Origin: Bacilli bacterium
GTDB lineage: Bacteria > Bacillota_I > Bacilli_A > RF39 > UBA660
Reading direction: 5' to 3'
DNA length: 12,268 bases
Assembly: GCA_900758895.1 (NCBI GenBank)
Contig: CAAETG010000139.1
Location: 1-12,268 of the forward strand
The position numbers were made by a program, and so were the translations under genes. Shown piece by piece: positions 5,116 through 12,268 of the stretch. The notes beneath the pieces were generated by a model, which searched no databases, was not told the DNA's origin, and worked only from the letters and a program-made list of their open reading frames with translations. Within the stretch, counting starts at the first letter, position 1; each line of letters starts with the position of its first letter.

Positions 5116-5140
5116 AGAACTGAATAGTTCTTTTTTTTTT
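5114..5140 (+). terminator. Rho-independent terminator of infC-rpmI-rplT
   Basis: AGAACT (5116-5121) pairs with AGTTCT (5126-5131) around GAAT, extended by two further pairs from the stop codon side, followed by ten T (5131-5140). Confidence 0.9.
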
Positions 5141-5150
5141 AACTATTTAA

Positions 5151-5159
5151 TGATATAAT
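5151..5159 (+). promoter_or_regulatory. Extended -10 promoter of the kinase-alaS unit
   Basis: TGATATAAT with perfect TATAAT at 5154-5159 and TGn before it. The -35 position (5131-5136) is all T and belongs to the terminator tract, as at 2057-2065. Confidence 0.6.
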
Positions 5160-5178
5160 CATGAATAGGTGATTAATT

Positions 5179-5709
5179 ATGAAAATCTATTTAGTAGCGG
5201 GTAAATCTGGCTCTGGTAAAGGAGAAGTCGCTAAAATTATAAATGAATATTATTTATCTTTAGGAAAAAAGCCGATCATTACGGAATTTAGTAAATATTT
5301 AAAAATGTATGCCAAAGAAATTATTAAGTGGGATGGCCGTGAACCAAAACCTCGTAAATTCTTGCAAGATTTAGGAGTAACCATTCGTGAAAATATGGAT
5401 ATGCCTCTATTTTTTGTTAATCGAATGATCGAAGATATTAAAGTTTATCAATTATATTATGATGCTGTAATTATTGATGACGTAAGGCTTCCAATTGAAA
5501 TTGAAGAATTAAAGAAAACATTTAAAGAAGTGTCTGCCATGTATGTTATCAACCAATTTGCCCCTAGCAAATTATCATTAGAAGAACAAATGCATGAGAC
5601 AGAAACAGCTTTAGAAAATTATAGTAATTTTGATATTACAATTGTTAACGATAACATCGAAAAATTAGATGATCGTGTCATTGCCTTTTTAGAGGAGGAA
5701 CAAAAATGA
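5179..5709 (+). CDS. P-loop nucleotide kinase, (deoxy)nucleoside monophosphate kinase-like
   Basis: 176 residues. Walker A GKSGSGKG (residues 8-15) at the end of the first strand, and a Walker B-like VIIDDVRLP (97-105) whose DDVR is typical of dNMP/dephospho-CoA kinase-type folds. HETE (139-142) lies where such enzymes have a lid or substrate segment. It most resembles phage-type deoxynucleoside monophosphate kinases and related uncharacterised AAA_18-like kinases; the phosphate acceptor cannot be read from sequence. AGGTGATT precedes ATG 5179. It ends with the only TGA stop of the window, overlapping the alaS start by four bases (ATGA), so translation is coupled. The partner suggests house-keeping expression rather than phage origin. 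Confidence 0.65.
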   Translation: MKIYLVAGKSGSGKGEVAKIINEYYLSLGKKPIITEFSKYLKMYAKEIIKWDGREPKPRKFLQDLGVTIRENMDMPLFFVNRMIEDIKVYQLYYDAVIIDDVRLPIEIEELKKTFKEVSAMYVINQFAPSKLSLEEQMHETETALENYSNFDITIVNDNIEKLDDRVIAFLEEEQK

Positions 5710-7457
5710 ATTTAAAAGATGAATTTATTAAATACTTTGTCGAACATGGTCATGTGGAAATTCCAAGTGCACCATTAATACCTGAAAATGATCCAACCGT
5801 ATTATTTAATACGGCAGGAATGCAACCCTTAATTCCTTATTTACTTGGCGAGCCACATCCCAAAGGAAAACGGCTTTGTGATGCTCAAAAGTGTGTTCGG
5901 CTAACTGATTTGGATGATATTGGTGATAAAACCCATCATACATTCTTTGAAATGTTAGGGAACTGGAGTTTAGGAGATTATTTTAAAAAGGAAAGCATTG
6001 GTTACAGTTTTGAATTTCTGACAAAAGTTTTAAATATTCCCCTTGAACGTTTAGCGGTTACCGTTTTTGCCGGAAACAAAGACATTCCGCGTGATGATGT
6101 TTCTGCTGAAATATGGATGAATCTAGGAATCCCAAAAGAGCGCATTGCTTATTTAGGTGTAGAAGATAACTTCTGGATTGCGGGAGAATCTGGGCCATGT
6201 GGTGGCGATACAGAAATATTTTATTTCCGTTCAGATGATGAAATTCCTGTTAAATTCGATCCCAAAGATGATCGCTGGGTTGAAATTTGGAATAATGTTT
6301 TTATGGAATTTAATAAAGACGAATCCGGAAAAATTACGGAATTAGCCAAGAAAAATGTTGATACTGGTATGGGATTAGAGCGAGTAGTAGCAGTCCTAGA
6401 AGGTGTCAATGATAATTACAAGACATCGATTTGGAAGGAAATCCTTGCTTCGATAGAAAAAGTAAGTGGTAAAACTTATGAAGGAAACGAAACCAGTATG
6501 CGCATTATCGCTGATCATATTCGTACGAGTGTCTTTATTAGCGCTGATCGAGCAGGGATTAAACCAAGTAATACAGATCAAGGTTATATTTTAAGAAGAT
6601 TAATTAGAAGGGCCATTCGTCATGCTAAAAAATTGGGAATTGACACAAATACAAACTGGATGGAACCAATTGCTTTAGAGGTAATCAAAAAATACGAAAA
6701 CTATTATGGCGAAATTAAAGAAAATAAAGAAGTAGTATTAGAAGTATTAAGAAATGAAAGTGTAAAGTTCAATCGAACGCTAGAAAAAGGATTAAAAGAA
6801 TTTGATAAAGTAGTAAGTCATTTACAAGGGGATACCATAGATAAAGATAATGCTTTTAAATTATATGATACCTATGGTTTTCCAATTGAATTAACAGAAG
6901 AAATTGCTCATGAACATCATTTAAAAGTAGATACCAAAGGATTTCAAGAAAAATTTGAGGCACATCAAGAATTATCTAGAACAGCAAGTAAAGGAAAATT
7001 TAAAGGTGGTCTTATGGGACATAGTGAAATTGAAACCAAATACCATACAGCAACCCATCTTTTAAATGCAGCCTTAAAAGTAGTAATTGGCCCAACTGTT
7101 CATCAAAAAGGAAGCAATATTAATGAAAGTAGAATGCGTTTTGATTTCTCTTGTGATCATAAATTAAGTGATGAAGAAAAGAAAAATGTGGAAGACTTAG
7201 TTAATAAATGGATTAAAGAAGATCTTACAGTTACCATGAAAGTCATGAAAAAAGAAGAGGCAATTCAAAGTGGTGCCGAAGCTATGTTTATTGAAAAATA
7301 TGCTGATGTTGTAAATGTATATCAAATTGGTGAAGTATCTAAAGAAATATGTGGAGGCCCTCATGTAGAGCATACAGGAGTACTTGGTCACTTTAAAATC
7401 ACCAAAGAAGAAGCTAGTAGTGCTGGCGTAAGAAGAATAAAGGCTATCTTAGAATAG
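5706..7457 (+). CDS. alaS: Alanyl-tRNA synthetase, compact form without C-Ala domain
   Basis: Charges tRNA-Ala with alanine. Visible: class II core with NDPTVLFNTAGMQP (28-41), motif 2 HHTFFEMLGNWSLGDYFK (77-94), motif 3 GMGLERV (221-227), the tRNA-recognition helical part (about 260-425, including GYILRRLIRRAIRHA), and an editing core with zinc-site residues H447, H451 (HTATH), C549 and H553 (CGGPH). The usual enzyme has about 870 residues. Here the chain passes from FKGGL (433-437) almost directly to TKYHTATH, so the beta-barrel part that normally precedes the editing core is missing, and the protein ends at 583 without the oligomerising and C-Ala parts. All catalytic motifs are intact, so this is a compact version, not a broken gene. 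Similar short forms are known in some other bacteria such as candidate phyla. GAGGA lies before ATG 5706 inside the kinase gene. Confidence 0.95.
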   Translation: MNLKDEFIKYFVEHGHVEIPSAPLIPENDPTVLFNTAGMQPLIPYLLGEPHPKGKRLCDAQKCVRLTDLDDIGDKTHHTFFEMLGNWSLGDYFKKESIGYSFEFLTKVLNIPLERLAVTVFAGNKDIPRDDVSAEIWMNLGIPKERIAYLGVEDNFWIAGESGPCGGDTEIFYFRSDDEIPVKFDPKDDRWVEIWNNVFMEFNKDESGKITELAKKNVDTGMGLERVVAVLEGVNDNYKTSIWKEILASIEKVSGKTYEGNETSMRIIADHIRTSVFISADRAGIKPSNTDQGYILRRLIRRAIRHAKKLGIDTNTNWMEPIALEVIKKYENYYGEIKENKEVVLEVLRNESVKFNRTLEKGLKEFDKVVSHLQGDTIDKDNAFKLYDTYGFPIELTEEIAHEHHLKVDTKGFQEKFEAHQELSRTASKGKFKGGLMGHSEIETKYHTATHLLNAALKVVIGPTVHQKGSNINESRMRFDFSCDHKLSDEEKKNVEDLVNKWIKEDLTVTMKVMKKEEAIQSGAEAMFIEKYADVVNVYQIGEVSKEICGGPHVEHTGVLGHFKITKEEASSAGVRRIKAILE

Positions 7458-7470
7458 TCTTTATTTTTAA
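7440..7470 (+). terminator. Probable terminator overlapping the alaS stop
   Basis: AAGGCTAT (7440-7447) pairs with ATAGTCTT (7454-7461), one G.T pair, loop CTTAGA, followed by an interrupted T tract (TTTATTTTTAATT). The stop TAG is in the 3' arm. Confidence 0.6.
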
Positions 7471-7479
7471 TTAAAAATA

Positions 7480-7488
7480 TGGTATGAT
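7480..7488 (+). promoter_or_regulatory. Possible extended -10 promoter of the PfkB-family gene
   Basis: TGGTATGAT: TATGAT (7483-7488) with TGn before it; no recognisable -35. Weak on its own but correctly placed between terminator and gene. Confidence 0.4.
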
Positions 7489-7513
7489 TAATAACATAGA
7501 AGAGGTGGATACA

Positions 7514-8608
7514 ATGACGATACTAAGTTTAGGAAGAACAAGTTATGATATCACTTGCCCCGTAGATGAATATCCTATAGAAGGAACAAAATATTTGTTA
7601 AACGAAAAGATTGAGTCCGGAGGAGGAACAGCTGCCAATGTTGCTTATTTGCTTGGGAAATGGGGCGAGACATCTTATTTTGCTGGTGTTGTAGGAAGTG
7701 ATGATTATGGTTCTCAAATTCGTAAAGAATTAGAACAAGCCATGGTAAAAACAGATTTAATGGAGAATTCTTATGAAATCGGAACTCCTGTATCTGTCAT
7801 TTTAGTAAACAAAAAAAATGGAACGAGAACACGGTTTGATATTGTAAGCGCAACCCAGCCTCAGTTAAGAAAATACGAATATACAATTACTCCTGACGTT
7901 ATTTTTACAGATGGAAAAGAATATAGCGCCACCATCAATGCATTAAATAAATTTCCCAAAGCAATTAGTGTTTTAGATGCTGGTAGAGTAGATCGTGATT
8001 TACTAGAACTTTGTAAATATGTTAATTATATTGTTTGCTCCAAAGGTTTCGCGGAACAAGTAAGTGGTCTTAAAATTGATTACAACAATTCAGCAACTTT
8101 AGTTCAAGTATATAAAAAATTAAAAGATCGCTATCCAAACAATAATATCGTCGTAACACTAGAAGAAATGGGGGCAATGTACAGTTATAATGGTGAAATA
8201 AGAATTATGCCAGGAATAAAAACAAAAGTAGTCGATCCAAGTTGTTCTGGTGATATTTTCCATGGTGCTTTTGTTTATTGTCTTGCCAACAACTTTGATT
8301 TAGAAAAGACAATTACTTATTCTAATATTGCCGCAGGTCTATCAGTTGGAAAAATAGGAGGAAGACCATCTTTCCCAAATCTAAAAGAAGTCATTAATTA
8401 CTACAATCAAAAGTTTCATATAGTGGAAGCACCAAAAGAGGAAGTAAAGCCAGTAGTTACTAATGAAGAAAAACTACCAGACATTCCTGATCCTAGTACG
8501 ATTAAAATTCCAACAGAATCAACCGCGGAAGCATTTAACTCCACATTCTCAATTGGTGGAGCAACCATTCCTGTAGTACCACCAACAAATAATGATGGAA
8601 ATGTTTAG
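7514..8608 (+). CDS. PfkB-family sugar/nucleoside kinase with Pro-rich C-terminal tail
   Basis: 364 residues from ATG 7514, chosen because GAGGTGG (7502-7508) precedes it; ATG 7484 lies in the promoter region. Ribokinase fold: N-terminal strand LSLGRTSYD, PfkB signature-1-like GGGTAANVAYLLGKWG (36-51), and signature 2 with VDPSCSGDIFHGAF (240-253), where D247 is the catalytic base and GD the anion-hole part. The common DTTGAGD is changed to DPSCSGD, so substrate class is uncertain; the family phosphorylates sugars, nucleosides or related compounds with ATP. The fold ends near residue 302. Residues 303-364 form a Pro/Glu/Thr-rich, probably disordered tail not normal for the family. It overlaps the Smr gene by 17 nt. 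Confidence 0.85.
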   Translation: MTILSLGRTSYDITCPVDEYPIEGTKYLLNEKIESGGGTAANVAYLLGKWGETSYFAGVVGSDDYGSQIRKELEQAMVKTDLMENSYEIGTPVSVILVNKKNGTRTRFDIVSATQPQLRKYEYTITPDVIFTDGKEYSATINALNKFPKAISVLDAGRVDRDLLELCKYVNYIVCSKGFAEQVSGLKIDYNNSATLVQVYKKLKDRYPNNNIVVTLEEMGAMYSYNGEIRIMPGIKTKVVDPSCSGDIFHGAFVYCLANNFDLEKTITYSNIAAGLSVGKIGGRPSFPNLKEVINYYNQKFHIVEAPKEEVKPVVTNEEKLPDIPDPSTIKIPTESTAEAFNSTFSIGGATIPVVPPTNNDGNV

Positions 8609-8861
8609 TAGTTCTTCTCCCGTCCTAAACGTTCACGGCGAGACAACCGATACGGTAGTTTATTTTTTAAATGATTTTATTCGTGATAATGTAAAACTGG
8701 GAAATGTTTATGTTGGGATTATCCATGGCAAGAGTTCTAATATTTTACGGAATCGAGTTCACGAATTATTAAAGAAAAACCGCGATGTCGATTCTTATCG
8801 CATCGATATATGGAATCCAGGAATGACAATTGTAAAATTAAAAATCGACAAAAATCAATAG
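8592..8861 (+). CDS. Small Smr-domain protein
   Basis: 89 residues, essentially one Smr (small MutS-related) domain: LNVHGET (residues 12-18) corresponds to the LDLHG motif, and VGIIHGKSSNILRNRVHELL (41-60) to the conserved HGKGxxxLR region, ending in a beta strand TIVKLKI. Smr domains bind and often cut nucleic acids; they occur at the end of MutS2 or alone. Start is uncertain: ATG at 8592, 8595 and 8601 are all in frame and none has a good ribosome binding site, so translation is probably coupled to the kinase gene it overlaps. Domain call is firm; target unknown. Confidence 0.8.
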   Translation: MMEMFSSSSPVLNVHGETTDTVVYFLNDFIRDNVKLGNVYVGIIHGKSSNILRNRVHELLKKNRDVDSYRIDIWNPGMTIVKLKIDKNQ

Positions 8862-8885
8862 AAAACATCTAATTTTTACGCTGAT

Positions 8886-8914
8886 TTGACAAAAAAAGTA
8901 AAATATGCTATAAT
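8886..8914 (+). promoter_or_regulatory. Near-perfect promoter of the two-gene unit 8945-10205
   Basis: TTGACA (8886-8891), 17-bp spacer, TATAAT (8909-8914) preceded by TGC (extended -10). Start of transcription near 8921. Confidence 0.93.
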
Positions 8915-8944
8915 GGACATGTAATTGAAATAGGGGGTTAAAAA

Positions 8945-9364
8945 ATGAAAGGTTATGTTTTAGATTACATTAATGAAAACGAATTTAAAAAATTGGAAAG
9001 AGCATTAAAAAAATACAACATGTTAGCCTTTAAAAAGCTAAACTTTGATTATTATCCAGCGCTTAGAAATGGTAATTTTGTTGGTGAATTAATTAGTACG
9101 AATAAAAAGGAACATACTGAAAAATATGAGCTTAAATTACCAAGTGATAAAATGTTTGCAGCTGTTCATGGTGAAGTAAAGCTTTATTATACGGTATATT
9201 TAAAAGAAGGTACAATTATGCTCGACACGATTACACCAACAGAGATTTTACTAGAAGGGCATATGAGCGAACTTGCAACATATAAAGGAATAATGATATC
9301 AAAGGCAAATGCTTCAAAAGACAAATTTAAAATTGATTTATTAAATATGTTACAAGAAAAGTAA
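8945..9364 (+). CDS. Unrecognised protein, 139 aa
   Basis: I do not recognise this protein. It is soluble (no signal peptide or membrane segment), with a helical Lys-rich start (FKKLERALKKYNMLAFKK), a middle of likely beta strands (about residues 60-100, EKYELKLPSD, KLYYTVYLKEGTIMLDTITP) and a helical end beginning EGHMSELATYKGIMIS and continuing to the C-terminus. AGGGGGT lies before ATG 8945 and the promoter is among the best in the window, so it is probably well expressed. The next gene follows after 16 nt, so they are co-transcribed. Clearly a real gene; function unknown. Confidence 0.85.
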   Translation: MKGYVLDYINENEFKKLERALKKYNMLAFKKLNFDYYPALRNGNFVGELISTNKKEHTEKYELKLPSDKMFAAVHGEVKLYYTVYLKEGTIMLDTITPTEILLEGHMSELATYKGIMISKANASKDKFKIDLLNMLQEK

Positions 9365-9383
9365 CATATTTTTTTGGTGAATG

Positions 9384-10205
9384 ATGAAAAAAGATTATGT
9401 ATTTAAAAACACAGACAACTATCCTTTTATTTATGATAGTAAAATAAGCAATATGATTGAGAATTATGCTACAACTTTGCAAATTGCCAGTCACTTTATG
9501 ATGATGCTTTTACATGAGTCAAGATTTGTTTTAGAACTAATAAAAGAAGAACATACGAAAACAGATTTAAAACTGATATTAAAAGCCAGTACGAAAGAAA
9601 AAAGCGTTTTTTTAACAGTCGTAAATGATATCCTTCAGATTCAATATGAAAATGAGGAATATACGTTTGTTGTAAACTGGGATGTTTATCAATCTTATGC
9701 TACTTTAAGAAGATATCAAATAATATTACCAGATAAGCAAATAATAGAAGAAATAGATGCACATCATATAAAAATAGAAATGACAATCAAAGATAAAATT
9801 TTTCAACTTTACATTCCTTATGGTATTGACCACTATCTAGATTCTACGTATTTTAATGAAATAAAAGAATCAAGCTCAATCATGGATTTAAAAAGAATTT
9901 ACATGGAACGCTTCTTTCATGGCCAAACGAGTTTTGAAAAGAGAATTGATACCATTTTATCAACAAAGCAGAAACTAGCAACGGGAGAAATCATATTATT
10001 AGATGAGCTTTCTATAAAAGATGGCTTTGTTGAAAAATATATATTGAGTTCTTTCAAAGAGGGACTATTAATTAGTGTGATTGGTGCACCTAATATTAAT
10101 AGTGAAATCAGAATGGTTGGTTATGAAAATACTTGTACTATCAATTTAAAAGAAGAAATAGATAATTTGTATAAACGCAGCCGAAAAGTAAATTTTAAAT
10201 GCTAA
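9384..10205 (+). CDS. Unrecognised protein, 273 aa
   Basis: I do not recognise this protein. It is soluble, without signal peptide; residues 25-50 contain a Met-rich hydrophobic helix (ASHFMMMLLHESRFVLELI) too polar at its ends to be a sure membrane segment. The first part is rich in beta-strand patterns (SVFLTVVNDILQIQYENEEYTFVVNW), the end is mixed and closes with a basic YKRSRKVNFKC. GGTGA (9376-9380) favours ATG 9384; ATG 9381 directly abuts it. Co-transcribed with the preceding gene. No terminator is visible after it, so reading through into sufS is possible. Function unknown. Confidence 0.85.
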   Translation: MKKDYVFKNTDNYPFIYDSKISNMIENYATTLQIASHFMMMLLHESRFVLELIKEEHTKTDLKLILKASTKEKSVFLTVVNDILQIQYENEEYTFVVNWDVYQSYATLRRYQIILPDKQIIEEIDAHHIKIEMTIKDKIFQLYIPYGIDHYLDSTYFNEIKESSSIMDLKRIYMERFFHGQTSFEKRIDTILSTKQKLATGEIILLDELSIKDGFVEKYILSSFKEGLLISVIGAPNINSEIRMVGYENTCTINLKEEIDNLYKRSRKVNFKC

Positions 10206-10276
10206 AAAAGGCGTTTATTATAAGTAAAAACGGGAAAACAGAATAAAATAAAATAGTTTAAGATGGAGGTGAATAA

Positions 10277-11473
10277 ATGAATAGAGAAGACTTTCCTCTA
10301 TTAAGTGAGGAGATTATTTATTTTGATAATAGTGCAACAAGTTTAAAACCAAAATGTGTAATTGACAAAATAAATGATTACTATACCAATTATCCAGCCA
10401 ATGCTCATCGAGGAGACTATGATTTATCCTATAAAGTAGATCAAGAATATGAAGAGACGAGATCATTAGTCAAAGATTTCATCCATGCCAGAGAATTAGA
10501 AGAAATTGTTTTTACTAGTGGAACAACAGAATCACTTAATATGATTGTAAATGGTTTTTTTGCAAATCTTCTAGAATCTGGGGATGAAGTACTACTTACC
10601 AATAGTGAACATGCTTCAAATGTTTTACCATGGTTTCGCTTAGTAAAAACAAATGATATTCATATTAAATATATTCCTTTAGATAGTAACTATTATGTAA
10701 CACTAGATAATCTCAAAAAAGTAGTAACTCCTAACACAAAAGTAATTAGTATCGCTGGCATTACCAATGTAATAGGAGATATACGACCAATAAAAGAAAT
10801 ATGTAAATTTGCTCATGAACACAATATTTTTGTTGTTTTAGACGGTGCTCAAATGGTTCCTCATATGAAAGTAGATGTCGAAGATTTAGATGTCGATTTT
10901 TTAGCCTTTTCTGCTCATAAAATGTGCGGTCCAACCGGAGTTGGTGTTTTATATGGCAAAAGAGAACTTTTAGAGCATTTAGAACCTACTATTTTAGGGG
11001 GAGGAATGAATGAATCGTTTGATAATCCGGATGAAGTATATTTAAAAGAATTGCCGACAAGATTAGAAGCTGGAACTAGAAATATAGCAGGTGTAATAGG
11101 TTTTGGGGAAGCAATCAAATATTTAAATAAAATAGGTATAGATAATATTCACAAGCGCGAGTTAGATTTAAGAAAGTATTTAATTGATAAACTAATTCCT
11201 TTAAAACACATTGATATCATTAATATAGAAAGTGATAGTGGAATTGTTACTTTAAATGTATCCAATATTTTCAGCCAAGATGTCGCTTATTATTTAAATA
11301 AATATAACGTTTGTGTCCGGGCCGGTAATCATTGTGCCAAAATATTAAAATCAAGTGTTGGTGTCAACAATACCGTTCGAATAAGCTTGTATTTTTATAA
11401 TACTTATGAAGAAATCGATAATTTAGTGGAATTATTGAGTGATTATGATAAAATAGTAAAAGAGATGATTTAA
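10277..11473 (+). CDS. sufS: Cysteine desulfurase SufS
   Basis: 398 residues, full length for the class II (SufS/CsdA) desulfurases, PLP enzymes that take sulfur from cysteine as an enzyme-bound persulfide. Seen: YFDNSATSLKP near the start, SGTTESLNMI (81-90), EHASN with H112, DGAQ (189-192) that holds the PLP ring, SAHKMCGPTG with the PLP-binding K215, RLEAGTRNIAG (262-272) and RAGNHCAK with the catalytic C353. The usual second His in RxGHHC is Asn here. GGAGGTGA (10265-10272) gives a strong start. sufU follows after a 1-nt gap; sufC, sufD and sufB are not next to them, unlike in Bacillus. The sulfur is then passed to SufU for Fe-S clusters and possibly tRNA thiolation. Confidence 0.95.
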   Translation: MNREDFPLLSEEIIYFDNSATSLKPKCVIDKINDYYTNYPANAHRGDYDLSYKVDQEYEETRSLVKDFIHARELEEIVFTSGTTESLNMIVNGFFANLLESGDEVLLTNSEHASNVLPWFRLVKTNDIHIKYIPLDSNYYVTLDNLKKVVTPNTKVISIAGITNVIGDIRPIKEICKFAHEHNIFVVLDGAQMVPHMKVDVEDLDVDFLAFSAHKMCGPTGVGVLYGKRELLEHLEPTILGGGMNESFDNPDEVYLKELPTRLEAGTRNIAGVIGFGEAIKYLNKIGIDNIHKRELDLRKYLIDKLIPLKHIDIINIESDSGIVTLNVSNIFSQDVAYYLNKYNVCVRAGNHCAKILKSSVGVNNTVRISLYFYNTYEEIDNLVELLSDYDKIVKEMI

Positions 11474-11474
11474 T

Positions 11475-11891
11475 ATGGATGAATCAAGAAAAATAATTAT
11501 GGAAAATTATCTTCACCCTAAAAATAAGGGAAACCCTCACGAAGGATACACACAAACAAATACTAGAAACACTTCTTGTATTGATAATATTGACTTATTT
11601 ATTAAATGGGACAATGATCGAATTGAGGATATTACTTTTGAAGGAGAAGCTTGTGCTATTTCCATATCTTCAACATCGATTATGATTAAAAATTTAATTG
11701 GAAAAACCAAAGAAGAAGCATTAAACTATATCAAAGAATTTTACAAAATGACAAATGGCGAACCCTTTGATAAAGAATTATTAAAAGAAGCAATTGTATA
11801 TGAAGAAATTAGCAAACAAGGTAATAGAAAAGTGTGTGCAAATCTTCCTTTAAAAGGAATGGAAAAAGCTATTTTAGAAAGTCTAAAGTAG
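11475..11891 (+). CDS. sufU: SufU, zinc-dependent sulfur acceptor for SufS
   Basis: 138 residues. The SufU zinc ligands are visible: C35 and D37 in NTSCIDNIDL, C60 in GEACAISISSTSIM, and C121 in RKVCANLPLKGME. The region between C60 and C121 is longer than in IscU, which is the mark of SufU. SufU takes the persulfide sulfur from SufS C353 and raises its activity in Gram-positive bacteria. The ATG starts one base after the sufS stop and has no strong ribosome binding site, so translation is coupled. C35 is followed by Ile rather than the usual Gly. No clear hairpin terminator follows; a T-rich run at 11892-11898 may end transcription. Confidence 0.93.
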   Translation: MDESRKIIMENYLHPKNKGNPHEGYTQTNTRNTSCIDNIDLFIKWDNDRIEDITFEGEACAISISSTSIMIKNLIGKTKEEALNYIKEFYKMTNGEPFDKELLKEAIVYEEISKQGNRKVCANLPLKGMEKAILESLK

Positions 11892-11899
11892 TTTTTTTC

Positions 11900-11928
11900 T
11901 TGCTATTTAAAGAATTATCTTCTATAAT
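11900..11928 (+). promoter_or_regulatory. Promoter of the last, partial gene
   Basis: -35 TTGCTA (11900-11905), 17-bp spacer, -10 TATAAT (11923-11928); 21 nt before the next ATG. Confidence 0.82.
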
Positions 11929-11949
11929 AAAAAATGTTGGGTGAGAAAT

Positions 11950-12268
11950 ATGTTAGATATTTTTAAAGAATTAGAAATAATTAATAATTTAATAGAGGAA
12001 AATACTTATAAATTACAAAGTTTAAATAAATTTTATAATGAAACTGTTATTGCAAGCTTTGAGCATCAAGTGGATTATCAAAATATTGATACTTGCCTAG
12101 ATCATATGAATTATGGGGATTATTCAAAAATGATATCTAGAAACTTAAAAAGAATTATAAATGAAATAGCCGCTGAAAGTCAAAACTACTATCAAACGAT
12201 CAAAGCTTTACAAGTAGTAAAAGCATATCTAACCAATCAAATTATCTCACTTTCACAAATTAGAATCG
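11950..12268 (+). CDS. Unrecognised helical protein, cut by the window end
   Basis: Open frame from ATG 11950 to the last base (106 codons, no stop), with GGGTGA at 11939-11944 and its own promoter. The visible part starts MLDIFKELEIINNLIEENT and is rich in Ile, Asn, Leu and Lys with heptad-like spacing, suggesting alpha helices or a coiled coil. No signal peptide or known motif is visible. I do not recognise it, and the missing C-terminus may carry the telling domain. Confidence 0.7.
   Translation, partial: MLDIFKELEIINNLIEENTYKLQSLNKFYNETVIASFEHQVDYQNIDTCLDHMNYGDYSKMISRNLKRIINEIAAESQNYYQTIKALQVVKAYLTNQIISLSQIRI

Noticed and set aside
5141..5178. T-box leader for alaS
   Set aside because: Only 38 bases lie between the terminator and the kinase gene, far too short for a T-box.
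6221..6581. Two reverse-strand frames inside alaS
   Set aside because: Antisense to a conserved synthetase; compositional shadows.
1..12268. CRISPR array, insertion sequence, tRNA or rRNA genes
   Set aside because: No regularly spaced direct repeats, transposase-like frame, terminal inverted repeats, cloverleaf or rRNA-like stretch was seen on reading the window.

Overview
The window is AT-rich DNA from a low-GC Gram-positive bacterium (Bacillota), most likely an uncultured gut-type Bacilli or Mollicutes-related lineage. The reasons are classic sigma-A promoters (TTGACA / TATAAT with 17-bp spacers), GGAGGTGA-type ribosome binding sites, an L20-type attenuator before infC-rpmI-rplT, and a sufS-sufU pair without sufCDB beside it. 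The genetic code looks standard: tryptophan is TGG and no reading frame contains an internal TGA. TGA is nevertheless the stop in only 1 of 20 complete genes, while TAG is used in 11. All genes I accept lie on the + strand.

Region 1 (1-2057) is an accessory peptide-export locus. It holds the 3' part of an ABC exporter of the bacteriocin/peptidase-containing type (its start lies upstream of the window), a very small membrane-anchored accessory protein overlapping it, and then three tiny genes packed head to tail that encode 43, 46 and 51 residue peptides with double-glycine leaders. The track of longer ORFs misses all three. A rho-independent terminator closes the unit. This is the best candidate for an undescribed system: a three-peptide, probably bacteriocin-like or signalling, secretion locus with no obvious immunity gene.

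Region 2 (2058-3607) holds a small prepilin-like membrane protein, rpsU (S21) with yqeY behind a good extended -10 promoter and ending in a terminator, and a stand-alone nucleotidyltransferase head domain resembling that of CCA-adding enzymes but without the rest of the enzyme.

Region 3 (3608-5140) is the infC-rpmI-rplT operon. A consensus promoter precedes a leader of about 140 nt with mutually exclusive antiterminator and terminator helices, fitting L20 autoregulation. infC has no ATG/GTG/TTG start at a suitable distance from its ribosome binding site and appears to start at ATA. L20 carries an additional Rho_N/SAP-like C-terminal domain.

Region 4 (5141-8861) holds a P-loop nucleotide kinase overlapping by 4 nt a compact 583-residue alanyl-tRNA synthetase, then a PfkB-family sugar/nucleoside kinase with a Pro-rich tail overlapping a small Smr-domain protein.

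Region 5 (8862-12268) holds two unrecognised genes behind a near-perfect promoter, sufS and sufU (cysteine desulfurase and its sulfur-accepting Zn partner), and the start of an unrecognised helical protein that runs off the window.
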